Source: Legionella antarctica (GTDB lineage: Bacteria; Pseudomonadota; Gammaproteobacteria; Legionellales; Legionellaceae). From it: DNA of 64,000 nt. The translations under genes were made by a program, and so were the position numbers. Below the pieces are notes generated by a model. The model was not told the origin of the DNA. It searched no databases and saw only the letters and a program-made list of their open reading frames with translations. The DNA lies in NCBI RefSeq assembly GCF_011764505.1, contig NZ_AP022839.1, forward strand, positions 603,001-667,000, in the 5' to 3' direction. Every line of letters starts with the position of its first letter. The stretch's first letter is position 1. Below, piece by piece: positions 39,499-49,806 of the stretch.

Positions 39499-40572
39499 TT
39501 AACACCTCATATAGCCGCCAGGGACCGACATAATTGTTCCCAGTAATTCTAATTTTGCAAGCTCACCAGTGACTTGTTCCACACTGCACCCACTGCGCAT
39601 TATGATTTGATCGACACTTGTCATTTCAAAGCCAATGAACTTTACTAGGTTTTCGTTCCCGCTGGCAAGGGAAAAAATAGGTTTATCACTAGTTAACTGG
39701 TGATGTTCTATTCTTAGTTCGTCAAGAACGTCTTTAACAGAAGTCACAAGTTTAGCTCCTTGCTGTAACAAGTGGTGACAGCCACGAGCTAGAGGGTTAT
39801 GAATCGAACCGGGAATAGCTAAAACATCTCTGTTTTGTTCCAAAGCCATTCTTGCTGTAATTAAGGAACCGCTCTTAATTGCCGCCTCAACAACCAAAAT
39901 GCACAATGATAAGCCGCTTATTATACGATTTCTGCGTGGAAAATGTCCAGCAATTGGTGGGCTTTTTAACGGAAACTCAGATATCAACAAGCCATTTTGG
40001 GCGATTTGCTCAGCTAGTTTTAAGTGGCGACGTGGGTAAATGCAATCTATTCCTGTTCCTAAAACGGCTATAGTTTGACCATATGCCTCCAAACACCCTA
40101 TGTGTGCCTGGGCATCAATACCCAAAGCTAAACCGCTTACAATGGTAATAGGGTGGAGAGAAAGCTCTTTCGCAAACTGTCGTGCATTTTCACTTCCGGT
40201 CACTGAGGGATTACGACTCCCTACAATAGCTAATTTGGATTGATCCAGACAAGATAATTGCCCCTTGGCGTATAGAACTACCGGTGGGTCAGCAATTTCT
40301 TTTAACAGATCCGGGTAGTTTTTGCAGTTCCAGGTTAGTAAATGATGATCATCTCCTTCCTCTAACCAATTTAAATCAGCATCAACTTGATTTAAATCAA
40401 AGCGGGTTATCGTTTGAGCCAGTAGGGGAGGTAACCCGGCACTTTCCAGTTCCTGGGTTGACAGTTGAAACATATTGTACAAATCAGGCCAGCGTTTTTC
40501 CAGTTTAGCCACTGTGCGCGGACCAATTTGATTCATTCTGTTTAAAGCGAGGTAGTAGCGTAAGTTTTTCAT
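39499..40572 (-). CDS. dprA: DNA-processing protein DprA
   Basis: 357 residues. Protects incoming single-stranded DNA and loads RecA during natural transformation, which fits Legionella competence. An N-terminal SAM-like segment (RMNQIGPRTVAKLEKRWP) is followed by a Rossmann-like core: LAIVGSRNPSVTGSENARQFAKEL, VSGLALGIDAQAHIGCLE, TIAVLGTGIDCIYPRRH, ISEFPLKSPP, FPRRNRIISGLS, VVEAAIKSGSLITARMALEQNRDVLAIPGS. A C-terminal winged-helix segment (SVDQIIMRSGCSVEQVTGELAKLELLG) ends the protein. It overlaps the upstream LysM gene by 4 bp. Confidence 0.96.
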   Translation of the reverse strand: MKNLRYYLALNRMNQIGPRTVAKLEKRWPDLYNMFQLSTQELESAGLPPLLAQTITRFDLNQVDADLNWLEEGDDHHLLTWNCKNYPDLLKEIADPPVVLYAKGQLSCLDQSKLAIVGSRNPSVTGSENARQFAKELSLHPITIVSGLALGIDAQAHIGCLEAYGQTIAVLGTGIDCIYPRRHLKLAEQIAQNGLLISEFPLKSPPIAGHFPRRNRIISGLSLCILVVEAAIKSGSLITARMALEQNRDVLAIPGSIHNPLARGCHHLLQQGAKLVTSVKDVLDELRIEHHQLTSDKPIFSLASGNENLVKFIGFEMTSVDQIIMRSGCSVEQVTGELAKLELLGTIMSVPGGYMRC

Positions 40573-41606
40573 GGGTTAGACACAACATCATGTAAGTAAA
40601 CGGGGCGCGTGGAGCGAACAATCAAAGCAAAACTGGTCTTGGTGAACACTCGAAAAATCATTGCCTCACCAATACGTTCTGGAGGAAGAACTATCGGGAT
40701 AAGATGATGTTTGGAATCTGGGATTACTCGTTCTTTTTTGAATATTCCCAATACATCTCCAGATTTAAGACCAGACTCGGCACCGATACTAATTATCGCC
40801 ACACTGCCAATAGCTGATTGGCTGTTCCCGTCTGGCATCCCATCGGGAAGCTCAATAATATACCCTTTTACTTGATTTGTAGGTGTTGCAGGCTCGAAAG
40901 TGAAGTCAAATTCAGGACTGTCATTAATCAGTACCTTATCATCTATTTTTATGCCAGCTCTGATGTTAGTAAGTAGAACAGTAGCAGGTTCGCCTCCAGC
41001 TATTAGCTCACCATAACCAACCAGAGCGGCTTTAAAACCTAATATTTTTTTGTTTATCGGATCAACGTAATTTTCCCCTCCTCTAAATAAGGAGTAGGCA
41101 ATAGTCCCGCCTTGTGGCAATTCTCTGGAAGGATGTAATCCTTTAACATACACCTCATCACCCTGGCCTCCGAGCATGCGTTCTCCCATATAGGCAACTA
41201 CGTAGGGGGCGCGAAAAAGAACATCTTCATCCAGAATTAATGACGCGTCTAGAAAAGGCCTTATCTGATTTAAGGGGATTGGTGGTATGGCGTCATCAAG
41301 AGGATGAGCGCGAATATCAGGAGACAATTTAATCGTGCCATTAGATAACACTCTGATATAAGGTGTGCTTTTATAGTAATCCAGAATAAGGATTGCCCCG
41401 GGATACAGGCGATTAGGATTTTTTATGTGGGGGTTTGCATGCCACAATGCTTTCCATTCCCAGGGGTTTTTCAGATACCGACTGGCAATATTCCACAAAG
41501 TGTCTCCATTCTGAACTACATATCTTGGGGGAAAATCTGCTCTAAGACTTAATGCATGGTTTGCGGAGGATAATGTGAAACAGAAAAAGAGGAGAAAAAA
41601 TCTCAT
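40569..41606 (-). CDS. Secreted LysM-domain peptidoglycan-binding protein
   Basis: 345 residues from the ATG at 41606, which gives a clean signal peptide (MRFFLLFFCFTLSSANHAL) and has AAAGGAATGG upstream; an upstream in-frame start at 41669 adds 21 residues without a signal and is rejected. A LysM domain follows at about residues 28-76 (YVVQNGDTLWNIASRYLKNP, NPHIKNPNRLYPGAILIL). The rest is beta-rich with no enzymatic motif. LysM proteins of this kind are encoded beside dprA and def in gammaproteobacteria. It faces def head to head with about 90 bp between them. Confidence 0.9.
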   Translation of the reverse strand: MRFFLLFFCFTLSSANHALSLRADFPPRYVVQNGDTLWNIASRYLKNPWEWKALWHANPHIKNPNRLYPGAILILDYYKSTPYIRVLSNGTIKLSPDIRAHPLDDAIPPIPLNQIRPFLDASLILDEDVLFRAPYVVAYMGERMLGGQGDEVYVKGLHPSRELPQGGTIAYSLFRGGENYVDPINKKILGFKAALVGYGELIAGGEPATVLLTNIRAGIKIDDKVLINDSPEFDFTFEPATPTNQVKGYIIELPDGMPDGNSQSAIGSVAIISIGAESGLKSGDVLGIFKKERVIPDSKHHLIPIVLPPERIGEAMIFRVFTKTSFALIVRSTRPVYLHDVVSNP

Positions 41607-41697
41607 GCACCATTCCTTTGTTAAGCAGTGACATCTTGCAGCATTACTGTATATGAGGGATAATATCATGATTATAATGTGGAGAACCAGACACCCG

Positions 41698-42213
41698 ATG
41701 GCTATTCGTAAGATTCTTTATTTACCTGACGAACGATTAAGAAAAATTGCAAAAAAAGTCGAAATTTTTGATGATAATCTGCAAACTTTAATCGATGACA
41801 TGTTTGATACTATGTATCATGCCAGGGGAGTTGGCCTTGCTGCGCCCCAAATTGGTGTCAGTATGCGTTTATCTGTAATCGACATTATTGGGGATAAAGC
41901 AGAACAACTGGTGATTATTAATCCAGAAATTACATCTTCCTCAGGTCAGAAAGAGTTTGATGAGGGATGTTTATCTGTTCCTGGAGCTTATGACAAAGTG
42001 ATTCGAGCGGAGAAAGTTACAGTTAAAGCGCTGGATCGTCTTGGCAAGCCTTTTGAACTCAGTGCCGATGGTCTGCTTGCTGAATGTTTGCAGCATGAAA
42101 TTGATCATTTAAACGGAAAATTATTTGTTGATTTACTATCTCCTCTAAAAAGAGCCATGGCACGGAGAAAATTGGATAAATTCAAGCGACATCAAGCTAC
42201 TAGAAAATCATGA
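41698..42213 (+). CDS. def: Peptide deformylase
   Basis: 171 residues from ATG 41698 ([14 protein letters not shown]), matching the usual length; in-frame starts from 41653 are upstream of the conserved N-terminus. It removes formyl groups from nascent proteins. All three motifs are present: [19 protein letters not shown] with the metal Cys, and [10 protein letters not shown] (HExxH). The stop overlaps the fmt start by 4 bp, so removal and addition of formyl groups are encoded together. Confidence 0.97.
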   Translation: MAIRKILYLPDERLRKIAKKVEIFDDNLQTLIDDMFDTMYHARGVGLAAPQIGVSMRLSVIDIIGDKAEQLVIINPEITSSSGQKEFDEGCLSVPGAYDKVIRAEKVTVKALDRLGKPFELSADGLLAECLQHEIDHLNGKLFVDLLSPLKRAMARRKLDKFKRHQATRKS

Positions 42214-43154
42214 GTGGTTTGAATATCATATTTGCAGGGACTCCTGAATTTGGTTTACCTTGTCTTGATGCCTTATTGCAATCGTTACATCAAATTAAGG
42301 CCGTTTATACTCAACCGGATCGTCCGGCAGGTCGCGGCCGTAAATTGCAGGTTTCTGCTGTAAAGGAATGGGCATTGGAGCATCAAATTCCTGTCTATCA
42401 GCCTCTTAATTTTAAAACCCCAGAATCTATTTCCGAACTTGCTCTTTTAAAACCTGATGTTTTGCTGGTCATTGCTTATGGATTGATTTTACCGCGAGCT
42501 GTTCTGGAAATTCCCCGATTAGGCTGTATTAACGTCCATGCCTCTTTACTTCCTCGATGGCGCGGAGCCTCACCCATCCAACACGCTGTTTTGCATGGTG
42601 ATTGTGAATCAGGCGTCACTTTGATGCAAATGGATGCAGGGATGGATACGGGCGATATGCTTTATAAAGCAAAGTGTCCGATTAGTACCTCAGATACTGC
42701 CGGCAGTCTGCATGATCGTTTAGCCCTGATTTCAGCAAAGCCATTACTGGCTACCTTAGACGCACTTGCTACTAATCAGGCTCTACACGAGGTACAAAAT
42801 AATGAGTTGGCAACTTATGCGGGTAAAATAGATAAAAAAGATGCGCATATTAATTGGCAAGACTCTGCCTTGAGAATTGATAGACAGATTCGTGCATTTA
42901 ATCCCTGGCCTATTGCTTATGCTGTTATTGGTGAGGATATACTTCGTATTCATCAAGGCCAGGTAATTGAAATGGAGTGCTCGCAAGCACCAGGAACTGT
43001 TATAAGCATAGACAAAAAAGGAATGTTGGTCGCTACAGGAAATGACGGTTTGTTAGTAACAAAGATTCAGTTTCCAGGGGCTAAAGCAATTTCTGTAGCA
43101 GATTGGTTAAACTCCGGTAAAAAACAGTTGCATACCAACTTGGTATTGCAATGA
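42210..43154 (+). CDS. fmt: Methionyl-tRNA formyltransferase
   Basis: 314 residues. Formylates initiator Met-tRNA using 10-formyl-THF. Visible: [31 protein letters not shown], the active-site segment [19 protein letters not shown], and [13 protein letters not shown]; the C-terminal OB-like domain binds tRNA. It overlaps def and rsmB by 4 bp each (ATGA junctions), one operon. Confidence 0.97.
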   Translation: MSGLNIIFAGTPEFGLPCLDALLQSLHQIKAVYTQPDRPAGRGRKLQVSAVKEWALEHQIPVYQPLNFKTPESISELALLKPDVLLVIAYGLILPRAVLEIPRLGCINVHASLLPRWRGASPIQHAVLHGDCESGVTLMQMDAGMDTGDMLYKAKCPISTSDTAGSLHDRLALISAKPLLATLDALATNQALHEVQNNELATYAGKIDKKDAHINWQDSALRIDRQIRAFNPWPIAYAVIGEDILRIHQGQVIEMECSQAPGTVISIDKKGMLVATGNDGLLVTKIQFPGAKAISVADWLNSGKKQLHTNLVLQ

Positions 43155-44437
43155 AAAGTAATGAAAGACTTCATGCCCTGAAAATTCTTACGGGGTTACT
43201 AGTAGATAAGGTTTCTCTATCTCAGTTGATGCCCCCATCTGCAAATGTATCTCCCATGACCAAAGAAATTTGCTTTGGTTTTTGTCGCCATTATTTTCGA
43301 TTGCAGGCTATAGCCAATTGTTTACTAGAAAAGAAACCTAAAGAGACAGAGGTTTGGATCGCTTTGTTAATTGGTCTTTATCAACTGCATTACATGAATA
43401 TACCTGATTATGCCGTAGTTAAGGAAACCGTGGCCCTACTTGAAAAAATAAAAAAAGGATGGGCTAAGGGCCTGGTTAACGCTGTTTTAAGAAATTTCTG
43501 TCGCAAACAACAGGAGATTCTGGCAACTCTGGCTAATAATAAAGCGTTTGTATATGGCCAACCCCAAGGACTGCTTAAACATTTAAAATCGGATTGGCCA
43601 AATGACTGGCAGAACATCGCGCAGGCCAATGATGCTCATCCACCAATGACCCTAAGGGTCAATCTTAGAAAAAATTCAGTAGCTGAGTACCTGGATGTCT
43701 TACAAGAGGCTGATATTGAAGCTGAGACACATCCTGTAGCCACAGCGGGTATTACTTTAAAGTCTCCTTGTGATGTATATAGTCTTCCGGGCTTCAAAGA
43801 GGGGCAAGTATCAGTACAAGATGGGGCTGCGCAACTAGCGGTGTCTTTATTAGACTTAAAGCCTGGCCAACGTGTATTAGATGCCTGTTGTGCTCCAGGA
43901 GGTAAAACCTGTCACATTTTGGAGTCTGAACCCAATCTTGAAGCGTGTCTAGCTCTGGATGTTGATCCTAAAAGACTCAAAAGAGTCAGCGAGAATTTAG
44001 AGCGATTGCATTTGGCAGCCACCTTGTTACAAGGGGATGCTTTATTTCCTGAGCGCTGGTGGGATCGAAAACCTTTTGATCGTATTTTATTAGATGCACC
44101 TTGCTCTGCCACCGGAGTGATTCGGCGCCATTCAGATATTAAGCTGTTACGTACTGACGAGGAGATTGTAGCCGTTTCTAAAATTCAATACTCTATGTTG
44201 CGTTCCTTATGGCCCTTGCTCGCTCCTGGTGGTTTGATAGTCTATGCTACCTGCTCAATTATTGCTGAAGAAAACGAAAAGCAAATAGCTGGTTTTGTAG
44301 CAACACAAGCCGATTGCACGTTGATAAAAAATAAGGGATCGTGGGGGAGGCCAACAGGCCATGGTCAACAGATTTTACCCGGGGAACATGGGATGGATGG
44401 ATTTTTCTATAGTGTGTTACTTAAGGACAAAAAATGA
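43151..44437 (+). CDS. rsmB: 16S rRNA (cytosine-967-C5)-methyltransferase
   Basis: 428 residues. The N-terminal NusB-like RNA-binding domain (about 1-130) precedes a Rossmann methyltransferase domain. The SAM loop is [15 protein letters not shown], the catalytic Cys is in [18 protein letters not shown], and the second conserved Cys in [16 protein letters not shown]. It methylates C967 of 16S rRNA. It is the last housekeeping gene of the def-fmt-rsmB operon; a CPBP-type gene overlaps its stop. Confidence 0.96.
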   Translation: MKSNERLHALKILTGLLVDKVSLSQLMPPSANVSPMTKEICFGFCRHYFRLQAIANCLLEKKPKETEVWIALLIGLYQLHYMNIPDYAVVKETVALLEKIKKGWAKGLVNAVLRNFCRKQQEILATLANNKAFVYGQPQGLLKHLKSDWPNDWQNIAQANDAHPPMTLRVNLRKNSVAEYLDVLQEADIEAETHPVATAGITLKSPCDVYSLPGFKEGQVSVQDGAAQLAVSLLDLKPGQRVLDACCAPGGKTCHILESEPNLEACLALDVDPKRLKRVSENLERLHLAATLLQGDALFPERWWDRKPFDRILLDAPCSATGVIRRHSDIKLLRTDEEIVAVSKIQYSMLRSLWPLLAPGGLIVYATCSIIAEENEKQIAGFVATQADCTLIKNKGSWGRPTGHGQQILPGEHGMDGFFYSVLLKDKK

Positions 44438-45183
44438 TAATCAACTGGCCATTAATTATTGTTTTATTTGGCGTTTCTTTGCCTGGTGCATTTATTGCAA
44501 TGAAGCGGCTAATGTATTTTTTGTTGTCCAATAATACGGATGAATTAAAAAAAAGAATGAGTCGCTTTGCGATTCTGCAAACCTTGTTTATGGTATTTGT
44601 AATGAGTCTAGCTGGAACGGCTCTATCGTTACGCACCGGTTTGCATGCTCCTTTGCTTGAAGCTCTTTTACTGGGAAAAGCAGGATTAGGAGCATTTTCC
44701 CATATTTTATTGCCTACCTTATTATACTCTCTGTTGAGTTTAATCGTGTTTTTAGGTCTTTATTATGGTGTTGTAGCAAGTATTTTGGATGATCACAGTT
44801 TTAGAGTAATGGCAAATCTTCGTCACGCTTTGGGTATAGATGGTTGTGTCCTCTATGGTGTTGTCGAGGAAGTAATCGCACGCTGGGGCTTAATGAATTT
44901 AATTGCTTTTTTTGTCCTGTTTTTTTCCCAGCAGCATAATCAAATTATGATTTGGATATCCATAGTATTTAGTGGCGTGGTGTTTGGAGTAGGGCAAATT
45001 CCAGCTTATCTCGCGGCAGGATGTTTGACTACGCGACGCTTGGTTTATTCCCTTTTATTACTTTATCTATGGCCGTCATTAGTGTTTGGCTTTTTATTTT
45101 GGCAATATGGGATACTCTCAGCAATATTAGCCCATATGTTGTTCCATTTAGGCTGGTCGTTTTACGATAATCGCTGGAAGTAG
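44434..45183 (+). CDS. CPBP-family intramembrane protease-like protein
   Basis: 249 residues with about seven membrane helices. Motif 1 of the CPBP/Rce1 family is present (VVEEVIARWGLM, EExxxR). The second motif, normally FxxxH, reads FGVGQ, with Gln in place of the metal-site His. The third region is ILAHMLFH. It is therefore either a divergent member or a non-proteolytic one. The start overlaps the rsmB stop (ATGA), so it is the distal gene of that operon. The substrate is unknown. Confidence 0.7.
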   Translation: MIINWPLIIVLFGVSLPGAFIAMKRLMYFLLSNNTDELKKRMSRFAILQTLFMVFVMSLAGTALSLRTGLHAPLLEALLLGKAGLGAFSHILLPTLLYSLLSLIVFLGLYYGVVASILDDHSFRVMANLRHALGIDGCVLYGVVEEVIARWGLMNLIAFFVLFFSQQHNQIMIWISIVFSGVVFGVGQIPAYLAAGCLTTRRLVYSLLLLYLWPSLVFGFLFWQYGILSAILAHMLFHLGWSFYDNRWK

Positions 45184-45387
45184 CAAAACAATTAAATATC
45201 CCTCACTGGACTTTGGCCATTTTCCAAAACCTGCTATGAGATAATTTAAAACCTCAAGCAATATATCGAACCCAATTCTACTCACCTCGCCTCAACCATA
45301 GCATGGAATTCGAAATGATAAATATAAATTCACTATGTACTTTTTTTGTGATACTGGTTATAATATGTGAATTATTATTAAGAGAGA

Positions 45388-46336
45388 ATGGGTATGAAAA
45401 AATCAATCTACGATTTACCTTCAGAGATAGGAAAGGAAATTTCGGGTCACCTACCTTCGATAAAAGCCAAAACGAATGCTATATTAGATAAACATACCCG
45501 AACCTTATTTCAACCCCCTGCCATTTTATCCAAATTCCTGGAGTTTGTGGCTCATGGAAAGCAAGACCATGCAGAAAAAATATTTACAATAAGGAAAAAA
45601 AATCCCCACCAGCTCCAGGAGTTATTACTTGAACGAGGCACAGTGACCGACTATTCAGGTCGAACCTTTACCAATATTTCAGCGTATGAATACGCTTATT
45701 GGGCAAAGGACAAGCATATGTGCCGGATGCTTGAATCGCATATGGACGAGAATACAAAAGCGGCGATGCTAAAGCGCTGCGAAGCGATAGAGAGCAATGG
45801 GTTAACCTATAAGCAACATGGGGTCGAGGTTAAGAATTCAAAGCATTTTGACTTAACCCCACTCAAAACAGCACTGAACAATTATATTGATGGTTATGAT
45901 AACTGGGAGAGCTCCCAGAATTGTGACGCCATGAAGGCGGCATGGATGGAGGTTGGAAAAGAGCAGCGCGATGTTCCAGTCCATGTGGCTAATGAATATT
46001 GCCGTAAAGACCGCTCGTTTGACCCAACACCTCAGTTTAATGAGGACAAATTACCCCGTAAGTTAGCGTTCCACAATTATAATACAAACAAAGGCGAATC
46101 GTGGTTCCCCTTGGTTATTTCTGATTCTTCCGGGCTTGCGGTTGATTTTGCATTAATTAGGGCGGGGCGTGGGGTGGGCGCGGCGGGGCCGTGGGGGTTG
46201 GACGCTTTCGGCGGCGCCGGATGATTTGGCGGCTATAATCCGCCTTGATGAAGTAAGAACATTAGATCTCACGCAGTCGCGTAAAAACCTGGAGCCGACA
46301 AAACCTGGGCTTGAGATTGATAACCGTATTTTTTAA
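45388..46336 (+). pseudogene. F-box/ankyrin-like effector gene, frameshifted and truncated
   Basis: The first 270 or so codons are open. An N-terminal F-box-like helix (SIYDLPSEIGKEISGHLP) is followed by an ankyrin-like region (LEFVAHGKQDHAEKIF, SGRTFTNISAYEYAYWAKDKHM) and a helical region ending in SWFPLVISDSSGLAVDFALI. A GC-rich tract at about 46154-46215 follows, and the frame stops at 46222-46224. In the +1 frame the coding sense resumes as SAAPDDLAAIIRLDEVRTLD, ending in TAA at 46334-46336, just where it meets the end of the reverse transcriptase. F-box/ankyrin proteins are typical Legionella effectors; function here is inferred. Alternative start at 45394. Confidence 0.6.
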
Positions 46337-47515
46337 TGGCGTGCGTGAGCAGACCGGCGGCATAGGCCGCCGGGCTAAAATCCCAGCACACATTTAAAAA
46401 CCATTCAAGTAGCTCCTGGTACTGCCAACTTTCTGTTGTTCTTACCCACCACATGACCCAGAGATGTAGGTACCTTCTGATCTTTTTGGGAGACACCCCA
46501 TCTTTGACCATAAGATTAATCTGCTCTCGTGCTTTTCGTAACGTCCTTGCGTGCGGGACAATAGTGTCAAGCCCAGGCGTTTGATGATTAATTGCAATCT
46601 CTGTACCCCCCCCCACAATGAGGTTAGATTTTGCGCAGTACCCGCCGGGATAACTGCTCTATCATTTGCCTGTATCACATGGGTGTTATCCTGGGTTTGC
46701 GTCCCAGGATAGTGTATTCCGAGAAAGTGGAATCCTTTCTCAATGTTGCCTATGCGTGTCTTTTTGCGCGATAAACTGAGCCGTCTTTCATGCAACACCT
46801 CCATCATGCGCTGTTTGCAACGGTTAAGCTGACGGCTGGTTTGGCACAGAATAAGAATGTCATCCTGATACCGGATATAGGTTACATCCATCGAATTGAA
46901 GGCATCATCCAATGGCTTTAAATAAATGCCACTAAAAAACTGAGACAGCGGCCCACGTAGCGCAATTCCCTGATCGGGATTTTTATATCCGCGAGGGGTT
47001 TCAATGGGATTGATAATAATTTGTTCTAGCATGGATTGGACATTGAGATCGTTATAGTGCTTTTTGATATCTTGAATCAATTGGTGATGCGGGATGGACT
47101 TGTAAAACGATTTGATGTCAGCGCGGATGATGTATTGTGGTTTTTTTTCCAAAAGCACTTGCCGGATACGCCGCGTGGCAAGCCGTACACCACTTGGTCC
47201 ATGAAGATGGTAGCAATTGGGGTTCATCACGTAAGGGAAGGTAGGTTTTATTTGTTTGAGCAAAATATTTTGGAAAATCCTGTCCGATAAATGCAGCTGA
47301 TCAACCATTTCATCTGGAAAATAATGGCGCTTAAGATGGCGCGGTGTATAGCTGCCATTCACCATGGATTCAACACCCCGCACCAGCCAATCATCTATTT
47401 CTCGTGCCATGAAATGCACGTCGTGATTAGGGTTTGCATGATGTTTTTGTTTGTGAATTTTGGCGAACAACTTGCGGCCAATATTCACCATGTCGGCAAT
47501 ACTCCATCGTTTCAT
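46269..47515 (-). pseudogene. Reverse transcriptase (SQ/YxDD type), frameshifted at a G9 run
   Basis: The frame opens at ATG 47515 (MKRWSIADMVNIGRKL). RT motifs: IIRADIKSFYKSIPHH with the first catalytic Asp, DQGIALRGPLSQFFSGIYLKPLD, and the active site TYIRYQDDILIL, followed by GFHFLGIHY. The GPLSQFFSGIYL segment has SQ where group II intron and retron enzymes have SP, recalling diversity-generating-retroelement RTs. At 46606-46614 a run of nine G (minus strand) ends the sense frame. One extra G would join it to TEIAINHQTPGLDTIVPHA and a 110-residue tail with HARTLRKAREQINLMV and LLEWFLNVCWDF. No maturase/HNH domain, accessory avd gene or template repeat was recognised nearby. Confidence 0.8.
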
Positions 47516-47649
47516 GTTGATTTTTGTTCTGTATGTTCGTGGTGTGAGGCCAAGAGCGGGATGACTCCTATTTAAAAAAATTGCTAAAGCGGATAAAGCG
47601 AGTATCTTGATGTTCGCAAAAACAATAAGGTACAAGGAGTTGCTCAACA

Positions 47650-48999
47650 ATGACACCCGAGATTATATCCGTTTTAGCTGCTTTTGCACCTTTATTTACA
47701 CGTCCTACCTGGAACAATATCAATACGCTTTTCATTGGTGCCATCCTTTGTCGAGGGGCAAGGCGTATTACGAGTATTTTACGTGTTATGGGCTTAAGCG
47801 AGGTTAAAAATTTCTCAAAATATCATCGTGTATTGAGTCGTACACAATGGAGTGGTTTAACTGCCAGCAAAATTTTATTTGGTCTTTTAATCACACTGCT
47901 TCCTGAATCATGGCCCAAGATTGTTGCTGTTGATGAAACACTGGAGCGCCGACGCGGAAAGAACATCAAAGCCAAAGGAGCATACCGTGATGCTGTTGCG
48001 TCCAGCCAATCACGGGTGGTTATTTGTTTTGGTTTGAAATGGGAATGCATGACCTTGATAGTACCGCTTCCTTGGTGTAAAAGACCATGGGCTTTGCCTT
48101 TTATGGTTATCCTTTCACCATCAAAAAAGTCAGATGAGGCCTCAGGAAAAAGACACAAAACATCGATAGACTGGACCATACAAATGGTGCGTTGTGTCAG
48201 CCGATGGTTGCACCGTACCCCTTGGATTTTGGTTGGTGATGGCGCCTATGCTTGTATGGCCCTTGCAAAAGTCTGTATAAAAAATGGTGCAACACTCATA
48301 TCCAGAGTACGAATGGATGCGCAGTTATTTGAATTTCCTGAGGTCAAGCCAGCGGGAAAGCGTGGAAGAAATCAAATTAAAGGACAGCGTATCCGGCTCA
48401 AGGAATTACTAGTAGATACTAAGACATGGGATACACTTCAGGTAAAGTGGTATGGTGGTGAACAAAAAACTATTGAGTGCTTAACCTTTGAATGCCTATG
48501 GTATCATGCAGGCGTTCCACCAATAAGGCTACGCATAGTGCTTGTTAAAACACCCGATGGTAAGAATGAGGCGGAGACATTTTTCAGCACCAATACGGAA
48601 AATTCACCGACACAAATTATTGAGTGGTTTGTTTTACGCTGGAACATTGAAGTTACCTTTGAAGAAACCCGTGCCCACTTAGGCATTGAAACACAGCGTC
48701 AGTGGTCAGATAAGGCTATTGCAAGAACTACCCCTCTGCTTATGGGACTACTTTCGATATTGGTACTGGTTGCCATTAAAATGCATGAAACTAAAAAATT
48801 GTTAGTGCAAGAAACTACATCATGGTATGACAAAAAGGGCGAGCTCACCTTAGTCGACATTATTACAGCCATAAGAAGATCAATCTGGGTGAAGATGTAT
48901 TTTTCAATGTCTAAAAATTACGAAAATAATACGGATTCTTTAAAAATAACCGAAAAAACTGCTAACTTATTGATTTATCAACTGGCTTTGGCTGCATAA
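47650..48999 (+). CDS. IS4/IS701-type DDE transposase
   Basis: 449 residues. A helical N-terminal region precedes the DDE core. Candidate acidic residues are IVAVDETLERRRG, WILVGDGAYACM, and the C-terminal EWFVLRWNIEVTFEETRAHLGIETQRQWS, where the ETQRQWS signature is characteristic of the IS701-like DDE_5 group. The frame is complete. Terminal inverted repeats could not be defined with confidence: the flanks at about 47580 and 49000-49030 share only short words. The gene is divergent from the reverse transcriptase, and its insertion may have removed that gene's upstream partners. Confidence 0.88.
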   Translation: MTPEIISVLAAFAPLFTRPTWNNINTLFIGAILCRGARRITSILRVMGLSEVKNFSKYHRVLSRTQWSGLTASKILFGLLITLLPESWPKIVAVDETLERRRGKNIKAKGAYRDAVASSQSRVVICFGLKWECMTLIVPLPWCKRPWALPFMVILSPSKKSDEASGKRHKTSIDWTIQMVRCVSRWLHRTPWILVGDGAYACMALAKVCIKNGATLISRVRMDAQLFEFPEVKPAGKRGRNQIKGQRIRLKELLVDTKTWDTLQVKWYGGEQKTIECLTFECLWYHAGVPPIRLRIVLVKTPDGKNEAETFFSTNTENSPTQIIEWFVLRWNIEVTFEETRAHLGIETQRQWSDKAIARTTPLLMGLLSILVLVAIKMHETKKLLVQETTSWYDKKGELTLVDIITAIRRSIWVKMYFSMSKNYENNTDSLKITEKTANLLIYQLALAA

Positions 49000-49284
49000 T
49001 TGGCTAAAGTCGAGCCTCATTAATTTGCAAAAACAAAAATAGCAACTATATTAAAAACACCATTTAGAAAGGACTATTCAAAATTATTTCAGGAGGCATT
49101 TAAGTGCTTCATCTGTTGTTTTGATAGGAATTCATGCTTATTCCGTTTTAACAAAGCCGAAAAAATTAAACGAAAGTATCGCCCTTAGAGTGTAAAAAAA
49201 ATGTAAAACTGTCTCAACTTAATCATGCCTTAATCTGGATTATTTATTCTGTGAATAACAAAAACTATAGGGGAAGGTGGAGAT

Positions 49285-49806
49285 ATGGCGAACCTATTAA
49301 ATTCAAGTCATGAATTTGTTACTTTAGTGACCCAGTTACATCAGTCGCCTGATGATTATGCGTTGAAGCAAGCCGTAGTTGAAAAACTACCTAAAATGAG
49401 GGCTCTCGCTAAGGCGAATCCCTTGGATTTGTATCGCTTAGCGCAAATTCATGCCCCAACATCACCTCAGTATAAACAGATGATGAGACAAGCTGCTACC
49501 ATGGGTTGTACTAATGCGATGTTAGCCGCAGCTGAGATTTTAGTCAATTCGAAAGTGCCTGCTGATTTACAAACCGCAGCTCATTATCTGTCAATGATTG
49601 CTCGCTCTAAAGATTCTTTTATTATCGCTCAAGGTAGAACTTTATTGGAGTCATACCCCCAAGTCGCAGCACTTATGAAAGCAGACTCTAAAAGTGATTC
49701 TTATAATACCAATATTCGCTTTTTTACTCAGCCAGACAGAGGTACACAGGCTGAAAGTTGCGCTAAACAAGAAGTCGAAGAACCAAGCCAGCGTTTTTGC
49801 GGATAA
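49285..49806 (+). CDS. Hypothetical protein, helical repeat-like
   Basis: 173 residues, all-helical by appearance: LPKMRALAKANPLDLYRLAQ, QMMRQAATMGCTNAMLAAAE and LQTAAHYLSMIARSKDSF have the A/G/L spacing of Sel1/TPR-like repeats. No signal peptide. A good ribosome-binding site (GGGGAAGGTGG) supports the start. The polar C-terminus could be a secretion signal, but this is speculative. I do not recognise the family. Confidence 0.65.
   Translation: MANLLNSSHEFVTLVTQLHQSPDDYALKQAVVEKLPKMRALAKANPLDLYRLAQIHAPTSPQYKQMMRQAATMGCTNAMLAAAEILVNSKVPADLQTAAHYLSMIARSKDSFIIAQGRTLLESYPQVAALMKADSKSDSYNTNIRFFTQPDRGTQAESCAKQEVEEPSQRFCG

Noticed and set aside
46442-47656. Reverse transcriptase as a 404-residue protein starting at 47656
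   Set aside because: Family-like sequence begins at MKRWSIADMV (47515), and the residues after the G9 run in this frame are out of frame with the conserved tail.
46269-47656. Group II intron
   Set aside because: No maturase X domain or HNH domain, SQ in place of SP in the RT core, and no recognisable domain V hairpin next to the ORF.
47540-49030. Exact ends of the IS4/IS701-type element
   Set aside because: Only six-base words such as TGAGGC match between the flanks; not enough to call inverted repeats or a target duplication.
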